A model generated the notes under the pieces. That model was not told the DNA's origin, searched no databases, and was given only the letters and a program-made list of their open reading frames with translations. The position numbers were made by a program, and so were the translations under genes. Below are positions 4,867 through 12,069 of a DNA stretch of 12,184 nt, piece by piece. Origin of the DNA: CAYPHA01 sp964410215 (GTDB lineage: Bacteria > Calditrichota > Calditrichia > Calditrichales > CAYPHA01); NCBI GenBank assembly GCA_964410215.1, contig CAYPHA010000104.1, forward strand, positions 1 to 12,184. Reading direction: 5' to 3'. The first letter of the stretch is position 1. The number at the start of each line of letters is the position of its first letter.

Positions 4867-5125
4867 TCGTCATCTTATCCCAGTCAGGGACAGAACGCTC
4901 CATTACTTTCGACATAACCGTATCAAAATCTGCATAGATTTTTTCTTTTGTTTGTGTCTTCCAGTATTGTGATAAATGCTGTCTGGCTTCCAGGTCGCCG
5001 ACTTCCTTGGTAAACATATACATGGCCAGTTGATTGATGGAAACACCCTGCTCTTCGGCAAGATTAGCGATCCGCTGTTTTAATTCAGCTGGAATTCTTA
5101 TGGTTAATATACTCGCTTTAGCCAT
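4841..5125 (-). CDS. Ribbon-helix-helix antitoxin
   Basis: A 94-residue RHH protein: strand ASILTIRIPAELKQRIANLA at residues 4-23, then GVSINQLAMYMFTKEV. The tail DTVMSKVMERSVPDWDKM probably binds the PIN partner. I start it at the ATG at 5125 because AATGGAGAAAACGAC places GGAG 7-8 nt before it and this gives the family N-terminus; an upstream in-frame ATG at 5155 would add ten unlikely residues. It overlaps the PIN gene by 8 nt, with toxin first. The lysine-rich end (EKRKGEK) is encoded by the T-rich tail of an interspersed repeat also found at about 2965-2990, so the C-terminus may have been reshaped by repeat insertion. Confidence 0.87.
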   Translation of the reverse strand: MAKASILTIRIPAELKQRIANLAEEQGVSINQLAMYMFTKEVGDLEARQHLSQYWKTQTKEKIYADFDTVMSKVMERSVPDWDKMTIEKRKGEK

Positions 5126-5552
5126 GTCGTTTTCTCCATTTTTGAACAAAATCACCAGGTGTGATAATATTTAACTGATCAAATTTCAATTCGGCTTTTT
5201 TAAAATCCCTGATGTTGTTTGTAACCAGATAATCGCTCTGACTTGTAATTGCCAGTTCAACAAGCATATTATCCTTTTCATCTTGCAAGTTTGGCCTGAA
5301 AAGGAAAAAGATATGATACGTTTTACCAACGTAGGCTACGAATCGTAAGAACTTTTCCACATCTTCAGTGTGCAGGCCAAAATCATTCAAGGAATGTGCT
5401 CTGGTTAAAACATCATAATATTCCTGAAAAACAGGTATGGAAAGCGCGATGTGAAACGTACCTTCTCTGACCTGTTTTAAGATCCAATGCGAAGCACCGG
5501 TGTTGCTCATTAAAACCTGATAAAGCACATTTGTATCGAGCGTTAAAAGCAT
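5118..5552 (-). CDS. PIN-domain toxin (VapC-like)
   Basis: A 144-residue PIN-domain protein and likely ribonuclease toxin. Acidic sites are D6 in LLTLDTNVLYQ, E44 in IPVFQEYYD, D91/D94 in LQDEKDNMLVELA, D107 in SDYLVTNN and D116 in IRDF. I prefer the ATG at 5552, which gives the family N-terminus; an in-frame ATG at 5579 would add nine residues and abut the intergenic repeat, and neither has a strong RBS. It overlaps the RHH antitoxin by 8 nt. It resembles the PIN protein at 4070-4498 across most of its length, so the two cassettes are homologous but clearly diverged and lie convergently, tail to tail. Confidence 0.88.
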   Translation of the reverse strand: MLLTLDTNVLYQVLMSNTGASHWILKQVREGTFHIALSIPVFQEYYDVLTRAHSLNDFGLHTEDVEKFLRFVAYVGKTYHIFFLFRPNLQDEKDNMLVELAITSQSDYLVTNNIRDFKKAELKFDQLNIITPGDFVQKWRKRHG

Positions 5553-5583
5553 ATCAAAAGATAGTATATGTGCTATCATAATG

Positions 5584-5676
5584 CAAGCAAAAAGAAGTTA
5601 AAGAAAGAATAGATCCCGGCTCTCCGGCCGGGATGACAACTCCGTAATTAGCACTTATCGGAGTGGACTCCATCTT
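5584..5676. repeat. Chimeric repeat: REP-like unit fused to a partial 133-bp element
   Basis: The first half (5584-5638) matches 3902-3955, running from AAGCAAAAAGAAG through CTCCGGCCGGGATGACA. The second half (5629-5676) matches the right end of copy B: GGGATGACAACTCCGTAA, one substitution, AGCACTTATCGGAG, then TGGACTCCATCTT with one change in the terminal repeat. In copy B the same place has a different loop (CCCGAAACGAGTTCGGG). Hairpin loops therefore appear exchangeable within a fixed frame. It borders the 5' end of the minus-strand PIN gene. Confidence 0.75.
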
Positions 5677-5796
5677 GTTTTTTGATCACTCAAAATGTAA
5701 ATTTTCAAAAATATAAATTAATTATTATTATTGTGTGAAAAAATCCGAAGATATACCTGTATATGAAAATCAAAAAAAATAATAAAGGTCAGAACC

Positions 5797-7128
5797 ATGC
5801 TTAGAAACATCGTACTTATTCTAATGCTGAGTAACCTGTTGCTTGCCCAGGGCTATTTACGGAATGACGACGTGACCACGCATACGTCAGGCATCACGAT
5901 TAATGAAGTGTCCGCGCGTTCAAACCCGGTCGATTTTAACGCGGATGGCACCGTGGGTGGCAGTGATGAGGATGAATTTATCGAGATCGTCAATTCCTCA
6001 GGAAGTAGCATCGATATGACCGGCTGGACGCTGGGAGACAACAGTGCCAGTGTCTTTACCTTCCCGGAAACGGTTCTGGATCCGGGTAAGGCCGTCATTA
6101 TCTTTACCCGCGGCGCCGATGTGTCCAACTTCAATCCGGGACCGGGCAATTTCGTTTATGCAACGGCTTCGACCTTTGCCCTGGCCGTGTTCTCCGCTGA
6201 GGCCGTCGGCATCCGTAATCTGAATGACCTTTACATTGCCGTTAACTGGGAGGAAGGCAGCCTGAGTGCCGAATTTCTTACAGGTACACCAACCCTGGTC
6301 GGTACCAATGTCGCCCTGGATGCCTGGAATGCCGGGCAGTCACAGTCCCGCTCTCCCGACTATACCGGAAGCTGGGGACAGCATCCCACTATCACGGGAA
6401 CCGTAAACTGGTCGCAGGACAGCCCGACGGTGACGCTGACCGATCCCGAGGGATCCCCGGGACGCAAGGTGGGTGAAGATTCACCGCTGCCGGTGGAACT
6501 GGCTTCCTTCCGGGCCATCGCCGGAAACGCCACGGTGATTCTGCGCTGGGAAACCCATTCTGAAACGGATAATGCCGGCTTTATCCTTATGCGCAGTGAC
6601 GGCCATGATGCCGATTACCGTGAAATCAGCTCCTACGCTTATGACCAGACGTTGAAAGGAGCAGGCTCCACGTCACAGAACTCCCGCTATACCTACGTGG
6701 ATAAACACCTGACCAATGGCATGACCTACTGGTATAAACTGATCGACGTGGATGTAAACGGCGTCAGAACCGAACACCCGTCCGTCTCGGCGATCCCCGT
6801 TCCGGATTACCTGGACGCCGATATTTCGGCCTTCCCCGCATTGTTCAGTCTGAAGCAGAATTACCCCAATCCGTTCAATCCCAGCACCAGAATACGGTTT
6901 GATGTGCCGGAACTGAAGGACGACGTCATCACTATTACCCTGAACATCTATAATCATCTGGGTCAGAAGGTCCGGACGTTATACAGCGGACCGGTTTCGG
7001 CCGGAGAATATGAACTGGAGTGGAACGGTCTGGATGATGCGAATCGTAAACTGGCTTCCGGTGTCTACTTTTACCAGTTGTATTCCAGTGAATTTGCGGC
7101 TTCGCGGAGAATGTTGCTGATGAAATAA
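5797..7128 (+). CDS. Secreted lamin-tail-domain protein with C-terminal sorting-like tail
   Basis: A 443-residue exported protein. Residues 1-17 form a signal peptide (hydrophobic stretch ending LLLA before Q18). Residues about 32-150 form a lamin-tail domain: ITINEVSA, then an acidic DFNADGTVGGSDEDEFIEIVN that may bind calcium, then SIDMTGWTLGDN. Residues about 230-335 are fibronectin-III-like (LPVELASFRA, VILRWETHSETDNAGFILMRS, YWYKLIDVDVNG). Residues about 350-443 match the FlgD-like / type IX secretion-type tail (NYPNPFNPSTRIRFDVP, LGQKVRTLYSG, LASGVYFYQL, MLLMK). It is probably cell-surface or secreted; adhesion or scaffolding is a guess. AAAGG at 5784-5788 precedes the ATG by 8 nt. Its codon use and GC resemble the pel-like genes, not the TA island. 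The 251-nt gap makes co-transcription with them uncertain. Confidence 0.9.
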   Translation: MLRNIVLILMLSNLLLAQGYLRNDDVTTHTSGITINEVSARSNPVDFNADGTVGGSDEDEFIEIVNSSGSSIDMTGWTLGDNSASVFTFPETVLDPGKAVIIFTRGADVSNFNPGPGNFVYATASTFALAVFSAEAVGIRNLNDLYIAVNWEEGSLSAEFLTGTPTLVGTNVALDAWNAGQSQSRSPDYTGSWGQHPTITGTVNWSQDSPTVTLTDPEGSPGRKVGEDSPLPVELASFRAIAGNATVILRWETHSETDNAGFILMRSDGHDADYREISSYAYDQTLKGAGSTSQNSRYTYVDKHLTNGMTYWYKLIDVDVNGVRTEHPSVSAIPVPDYLDADISAFPALFSLKQNYPNPFNPSTRIRFDVPELKDDVITITLNIYNHLGQKVRTLYSGPVSAGEYELEWNGLDDANRKLASGVYFYQLYSSEFAASRRMLLMK

Positions 7129-7379
7129 GGAAATAGTCCTTTCAAATCTTAATGGCATTCGTTCTGTAATCTTTGTATTTTTATTACATACATCACAAAC
7201 TGTTGTTTGATCTGACGTTATTTTATCGTGTACACTCCTGTCAGGGTGAACATCATCCATGGGAAGATGTGTCTTGTTAACCTGACAGGACAGTCCATAT
7301 ATTTCATGACAGACCATCACTAAAAAATTATATACACCATTACTGTCAAATTATTCCAGGGAAAGGAAAACGGGTCCGG
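7129..7379 (+). promoter_or_regulatory. Leader region of the pel-like operon with an inverted repeat
   Basis: The gap holds one clear inverted repeat: TCCTGTCAGG at 7236-7245 and CCTGACAGGA at 7281-7290, ten of ten bases, with a 35-nt loop. The loop itself contains CATC/GATG complementarity. It could be a pair of operator half-sites or an mRNA leader hairpin about 90 nt before the first gene. GGGAAAGGAAAA at 7359-7370 is the likely RBS. I see no c-di-GMP riboswitch consensus and no confident promoter. Confidence 0.45.
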
Positions 7380-8561
7380 ATGGTTAAAAACATCTGTTTG
7401 ATTATCGAAGGCACGTATCCATGGTATGTTGGCGGGGTGAGTGAATGGGTATTCCAGTACATCCTTGCCTTTAAGGATGTTAACTTCTCGATCATTCAGG
7501 TGTCTACCGATGAGTTCAGGCGCGCTTCCCTCCGGTATGCCGTTTATCCCATGCTGCCGAATATTGTTGAATTTAAACGAATACCGGTACCGCCGCATGA
7601 TGATTACCGTATTTCAACCATCAAGAAATACCTTGTTGATAAAGGGAAGTTAAAAATTCACAGTTATGAAACGAGCGCCGTCATCCATGTAACGAACACG
7701 GGATTTGCCGGACTGATCGGTTTGTTACTGGCTGAAGAATTACATAAACCGCTGGTCCTGACCGAACATGCGCTCTATTGGAAAGAAGTGGAGATGGGCA
7801 CACCGGCGCTGGAATGCGGTTATAAACTGCCTTCGGAAAAAAAATTCAAACAAAAATACAGCCACTTGTTCAAAAACATTGCCGGCGATATATATGCAAG
7901 AGCAGAACATGTGATCAGTGTATCACGATGTAACATGCCCGAACAGGAGGCGCTCGGCGCCGTCCGTTCGCATTATATCCCTAACGGTGTATCAGGTGAC
8001 TGGTTTACAAAGCCATCCCGGGGAATGACGCCTGACGGACAGCTCACCATAGGCTGGATCGGACGCTGTGCCGAAATGAAAGATCCCCTGCGGTTTTTGT
8101 CCTTTGCAGAAGACGTTAATCTCTATTCCGGAAACCAGGTCAATTTTATCATGCTGTTGAGCCGGGCCGGGGAGAATGAGCTCGAGAAAGAGGTCATGCA
8201 AACCGCCGCAGGCATCGATAATGTGAAACTGATGTGGAATGCCCGCACGATGGACTATATCGATGCGTTCGATGCCGTCTGTATCACCAGCAAAAACGAA
8301 TCACAACCGTTGATTCTTTTCGAAGCCCTGTCCAGAAATGTGTTGCCGGTCGGCTGGCAGGTGGGAGATGCAACCGAAGAGTTCGGCCTGTTTATCGCTC
8401 CGGGATCCTCCAACCGGGAATTTATCCGGGAACTGGATGCCTTGTGGGGAGACAGGGAAGAATGGCATGGTTTACTGAAACGACTTAGCCATCATGTCCG
8501 GAACCATCATACCTGGAAGGTGATATTTGACCAGTACAGAAACCTGTTAAGCGCGACCTGA
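7380..8561 (+). CDS. Short PelF-like GT4 glycosyltransferase
   Basis: A 393-residue GT-B fold, GT4 family glycosyltransferase. The N-terminus has the PelF-type glycine loop EGTYPWYVGGVSEW at residues 10-23. TEHALYW (128-134) matches the conserved T[DE]HG/A segment. IPNGV (200-204) starts the C-terminal domain. NESQPLILFE (306-315) gives the EX7E motif, E307 and E315, which contacts the nucleotide sugar. It is likely cytoplasmic and adds sugars to an exopolysaccharide. Compared with the next gene, the distance from the glycine loop to the NG motif is about 124 residues shorter while the C-terminal spacing is nearly equal. The missing part is therefore the N-domain insert of PelF (DUF3492 region). 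All visible key motifs are present, so it is probably active. A purine-rich RBS lies at 7359-7370. Confidence 0.85.
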   Translation: MVKNICLIIEGTYPWYVGGVSEWVFQYILAFKDVNFSIIQVSTDEFRRASLRYAVYPMLPNIVEFKRIPVPPHDDYRISTIKKYLVDKGKLKIHSYETSAVIHVTNTGFAGLIGLLLAEELHKPLVLTEHALYWKEVEMGTPALECGYKLPSEKKFKQKYSHLFKNIAGDIYARAEHVISVSRCNMPEQEALGAVRSHYIPNGVSGDWFTKPSRGMTPDGQLTIGWIGRCAEMKDPLRFLSFAEDVNLYSGNQVNFIMLLSRAGENELEKEVMQTAAGIDNVKLMWNARTMDYIDAFDAVCITSKNESQPLILFEALSRNVLPVGWQVGDATEEFGLFIAPGSSNREFIRELDALWGDREEWHGLLKRLSHHVRNHHTWKVIFDQYRNLLSAT

Positions 8562-8618
8562 CCGCATGTGACGTGATCTTCTTACCGTGAGGATGACAAC
8601 ATAACAGATTAATAAATT

Positions 8619-10310
8619 TTGACTTTGAAATCACATATCCAGACAAAACCAACAATACTGTTACTGACAGAAGGAACCTATCCTTTTTATCCCGGTGGCG
8701 TATCCACCTGGGCTGATATGCTGTGCCGCGAACTTGAAAATGAAATAAACTTTACCATCGTGGCCATTACGGGGAGTCCCCATGTCAATCAGATCTACAA
8801 AGTCGGGAATAATGTACAACAACTCATTCACGTCCCGCTGTGGGGCGCACTGGAACCATCGCGATACTATGCACCCGACGCACCTTTTTCGGCAGAATTC
8901 CGAAAAAAAAACCGCGTTAACGAGGCATCGATAAAAAAATATTTCCTCCCCTTGTTCGATGATTTCATGGAAATGCTGTTTGATCCCTTTAATGACGTCA
9001 GGCTGCACGGACAGATAATTTACGGTCTCTGGAAATATTTCAGGTGTTACAGCTATAAAGAGACCTTGAGCTCCCTGCTGGTCTGGGAATTGTTTAAAAC
9101 GAAATTACTTGCCCTTTATGCACCGTACCTCCAGTTTAGTGCAAAGGAATATGCCCGGTCGTTCCGTTCACGTGATCTGAAGACGGACAGGGCAACGATT
9201 TATGGCTTGAAGGATATCAGGCTCGATATACCCATGCAGAAACCGTCTGTTTTCAATCTCATTTTCAATCTGCGCTGGCTTTACCATTTTCTGCTGCCGC
9301 TGTCGATTCCCATACCAAAGAACGATGTAACCCACACCACCCTGGCCGGTATTGTCGGGTTGTCTTCCATCGTTGCCAGGTATGAATACGGCAATCCGAT
9401 GCTGGTAACGGACCACGGGGTGTTTATCCGTGAACGTCTCATCAATATCAGTTTATCCCGGTTCTCCTATTTTTCCAAAAAACTGCTGGTGGACCTGGCC
9501 ACCTTCATTACGCGGAGCACCTATTATCTCGCCGACCAGATCTCACCGGTGACACATTTTAACAAGAAATGGGAAATCTATTTTGAAGCGAACAATGATA
9601 AAATTGAGGTCATTCCGAATGGCATCGATACAAAGCGTTTCGCACCGGTAAATAAAGATCCGCAGAAGAAGCGCCGGCCGACGGTTGTAGCAGCCGCCAG
9701 GGTGTATCCGTTGAAAGATATTAAAACCATGATCCGGTCCTGTGCGGTGGCAAAAGAGGTTATCCCGGATATCCGCTATATTGTCTACGGCAGTCTGAAT
9801 GCAGACCGGCATTATGTGAGTGAGTGCCTCCGGCTGATATCGGAATTAAAATTAACGGATAATTTTAAATTTGCCGGTGTGAATACGAATCCGCCGGAAA
9901 TCTTCAATGAGGGCGATGTATCCATATTGACCTCGATATCCGAGGGATTCCCCTATACCGTGATAGAATCCATGAGTTGTGAGTGCCCTGTGGTCGCGAC
10001 GGATGTCGGCGGTGTGAGTGAGGCGCTCGAGGATTCCGGTCTGGTCTGTAAACCGCGGGATTATAAGGCCCTGGGCATGGCCGTTGTAAGGCTGCTACTG
10101 GACGACGAGCTGCGATTGAAAATGGGAAAGAAGGGGCGCCAGCGCGTTCTTAAAAATTATACAAAGGAAAAAGCGGTAAAGCGATACCTGGAGTCCTATA
10201 TCAGGCTCAGTCAAAGCGAACGCAGGCCCCTGAAGCATGAGGTAACGATCCGCTCGGTGAAGGATATGATAAACCATTCAAGGATCTATGAAGAAGACGG
10301 ATGTGTATGA
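8619..10310 (+). CDS. pelF: PelF-like GT4 glycosyltransferase, full length
   Basis: A 563-residue GT4 glycosyltransferase of the PelF type. It carries EGTYPFYPGGVSTW at residues 18-31, a long N-domain insert (about 80-235), TDHGVFIRER at 264-273, VIPNGIDTKRF at 331-341, ARVYPLKDI at 360-368, and SEGFPYTVIE at 441-450 with the EX7E glutamates E442 and E450, followed by VVATDVGGVSE. In Pseudomonas Pel systems PelF is the soluble UDP-sugar glycosyltransferase that builds the polymer with the membrane proteins. It is slightly longer than typical PelF (about 500 residues). The start is probably TTG at 8619 or 8625; neither has a good RBS. It begins 57 nt after the short homologue and overlaps the PelG-like gene by 23 nt. 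The polymer made need not be Pel itself. Confidence 0.87.
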   Translation: MTLKSHIQTKPTILLLTEGTYPFYPGGVSTWADMLCRELENEINFTIVAITGSPHVNQIYKVGNNVQQLIHVPLWGALEPSRYYAPDAPFSAEFRKKNRVNEASIKKYFLPLFDDFMEMLFDPFNDVRLHGQIIYGLWKYFRCYSYKETLSSLLVWELFKTKLLALYAPYLQFSAKEYARSFRSRDLKTDRATIYGLKDIRLDIPMQKPSVFNLIFNLRWLYHFLLPLSIPIPKNDVTHTTLAGIVGLSSIVARYEYGNPMLVTDHGVFIRERLINISLSRFSYFSKKLLVDLATFITRSTYYLADQISPVTHFNKKWEIYFEANNDKIEVIPNGIDTKRFAPVNKDPQKKRRPTVVAAARVYPLKDIKTMIRSCAVAKEVIPDIRYIVYGSLNADRHYVSECLRLISELKLTDNFKFAGVNTNPPEIFNEGDVSILTSISEGFPYTVIESMSCECPVVATDVGGVSEALEDSGLVCKPRDYKALGMAVVRLLLDDELRLKMGKKGRQRVLKNYTKEKAVKRYLESYIRLSQSERRPLKHEVTIRSVKDMINHSRIYEEDGCV

Positions 10311-11889
10311 AGACAGAAGTCATGAACTTCTGAAAATGGTTAAAAGTAAGATAAGCCTGCCGGTGAATTGCTGGGCTGTATACGCCACCCTGGAGAGCAT
10401 GGGATTGCGGGATGTGGATGCACAGGAAGAGTTTGGCCACCAGTCATTGAGCAAACTGGCGAACGTTATACACACCCAACTTTCGGACAGCAAACCGGCT
10501 GTCGAAGAATTATCCAGCCAGTATTTTTCCGGACAGTCCCTGACCGGGCAGAGCTTACGATTTATTAAGTACTACGCGCTGGGATTGTTTATCGCCTTCG
10601 CACTGGTCGTCAATGTCGCCACCATTATACTGTATGATTATGGGCTCTGGGCATGGATCAATTTCAATACCCTTCAGGCCACGGTGGTCGCAAACGGCAC
10701 CATCCTCAGTTTTATCGTAACCGGCGGATTTTTACAGGTCATCGGCCACCAGTTGAGTTATTATAAAGAAAATGACCTGATACAGGGTTATCGGATCGTC
10801 ACGACAATCCTGATGGCCGGATCGGTTACCATCGGCCTTGTGGCGATACTCAGTTTTGCCTTAAACAGCATCATCCCGTTTTATACGGTCGGGATGATAT
10901 CCGTTTCACTGGTTTATATGATTCTGCTGAGCTTTTTATTGCTCACCTCCGGTATTCTGAATGCACTGGAACAACGGGTGCCGATCGGGGCTTCCTTTGT
11001 CATCGGTATTCTGTGTGTATTCCTGGGAATGGATGTGCTGGACATGGGAATCTATCTGTCCCACTGGCTGGGACTCTTGATGGCTACCCTGATCAATACG
11101 ATTTACAGCTATATCTACTTTAAGATTCGTTTATCCCGGCTCGAATACAATATGTTCCTGTCCAAAAAGGTGGATATGGAGGTTATTTTTTACGGCTCAT
11201 ACCGGTATTTTATTTACGGCTTTCTCCTGTCGATGTTTCTGTTTACGGATCGTATTCTGGCCTGGTCCGCCGGATCTCCGCTGCCTCCGAAGGTGATCTG
11301 GTTTAACACCGTCTTCGAGCTGGGCATGGACTGGGCCCTTCTGCCTTTTATGCTGACCCTGGCCACCCTGGAATTCATTATTCAGACCTTTTCGCTGTAC
11401 TTAATTCCGGCCCAGGAATATACTTCACTGAATTACCTGGACCGTTTTAAGACGTACTTCCTGAAATTCTATCACCGGAAACTGATACTGCTGATTGTTA
11501 TCGGTATCATTTCCATTATTTCCTGCTATTACTTTTTAATGCTGTTGAAACCATACGCGTCATCGGTTCCAAAATTAGAGGTGTTTTTTATCAATCCGGT
11601 CATAACGAAAATTTACTGGATGGCCGCCATCGGATATTTGTTTCTGGCTATCGGTCTGTATAATGCCATGTTTTTCTTCAGCCTGCACCGCCCGGTCTTT
11701 CCCATGAATGCCATTGTCTGGGCGGTTCTGGTCAATATGACGTGCGGCCTGGTTTTCAGCCGGGTGCTTTCGTTCGAATACAGCGTTATTGGTTTGCTGG
11801 CCGGTTCCATCGTGTTTGCCGTATTAACAACGATCGAAGGCCGGAAATTTTTTGATAATATCGATTATTATTACTATTCAGCGTTATGA
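10288..11889 (+). CDS. pelG: PelG-like polysaccharide transporter with N-terminal extension
   Basis: A 533-residue inner-membrane protein with about twelve membrane segments, near residues 96-118, 128-151, 168-191, 196-222, 231-250, 254-277, 305-326, 345-372, 398-420, 442-465, 470-490 and 497-515. Its position after PelF, size and segment pattern fit PelG, a PST/MOP-type exporter that works with PelF. The first 95 residues are soluble and not part of the transporter core; they include LPVNCWAVYATLESMGLRDV and QEEFGHQSLSKLANVI, which look like a small helical domain. Pseudomonas PelG (456 residues) lacks such a region, so it may dock another subunit. It starts inside pelF (23-nt overlap) with AAGGA at 10280-10284, only 3 nt from the ATG, implying coupling. 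Confidence 0.82.
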   Translation: MKKTDVYEDRSHELLKMVKSKISLPVNCWAVYATLESMGLRDVDAQEEFGHQSLSKLANVIHTQLSDSKPAVEELSSQYFSGQSLTGQSLRFIKYYALGLFIAFALVVNVATIILYDYGLWAWINFNTLQATVVANGTILSFIVTGGFLQVIGHQLSYYKENDLIQGYRIVTTILMAGSVTIGLVAILSFALNSIIPFYTVGMISVSLVYMILLSFLLLTSGILNALEQRVPIGASFVIGILCVFLGMDVLDMGIYLSHWLGLLMATLINTIYSYIYFKIRLSRLEYNMFLSKKVDMEVIFYGSYRYFIYGFLLSMFLFTDRILAWSAGSPLPPKVIWFNTVFELGMDWALLPFMLTLATLEFIIQTFSLYLIPAQEYTSLNYLDRFKTYFLKFYHRKLILLIVIGIISIISCYYFLMLLKPYASSVPKLEVFFINPVITKIYWMAAIGYLFLAIGLYNAMFFFSLHRPVFPMNAIVWAVLVNMTCGLVFSRVLSFEYSVIGLLAGSIVFAVLTTIEGRKFFDNIDYYYYSAL

Positions 11890-11891
11890 AA

Positions 11892-12062
11892 AAGGTGCAA
11901 GGTACAAGGATCAAGGTGCAAGGAAACAGGAAGCAGGGACTGAACTCCCCCTTGGCAAAGGGGGTTGGGGGGATGTCATAAAGAAAAAAGATAAAAGATA
12001 AAAGAAAAAAGATTCCGGGCGATGAACTGAATTCCCCCCTATCAGGGGGGGTAGGGGGGTGT
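11892..12062. repeat. Period-7 arrays alternating with C-rich/G-rich palindromes
   Basis: Directly after the pelG-like stop come heptamers AAGGTGC, AAGGTAC, AAGGATC, AAGGTGC (11892-11919). At 11941-11975 lies CTCCCCCTTGGCAAAGGGGG with a trailing G-rich run. Period-7 AAAGAAA, AAAGATA, AAAGATA, AAAGAAA follow (11980-12014). A second palindrome, TTCCCCCCTATCAGGGGGGG, follows at about 12033-12052. The two palindromes share layout (TGAA, C-run, short loop, G-run, second G-run). Either could end transcription, but neither has a proper T-run on the plus strand. Confidence 0.65.
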
Positions 12063-12069
12063 AAAGAAG

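Noticed and set aside
5125..5155. Upstream ATG at 5155 for the minus-strand RHH antitoxin
   Set aside because: The added residues MILFKNGEND do not fit the family N-terminus, and the ATG at 5125 has a well-placed GGAG.
353..5552. Integron cassette array
   Set aside because: Cassettes face both ways, no integrase is present, and the palindromes (for example GTTTAGC/GCTAAAC at 3744-3760) do not fit the GTTRRRY/RYYYAAC core of attC sites.
234..5676. CRISPR array
   Set aside because: The repeated units are hundreds of bases apart, differ in loop length and are separated by genes, with no regular spacers and no cas genes.
7129..7379. c-di-GMP riboswitch upstream of the pel-like operon
   Set aside because: The leader has a 10-bp inverted repeat but none of the conserved GEMM-type core sequence that I could recognise.
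7380..8561. Short PelF-like gene as a degraded copy of the longer one
   Set aside because: The frame is open over 393 codons, the glycine loop, NG and EX7E motifs are kept, and the shortening is confined to one N-domain insert, which looks like a true short form.
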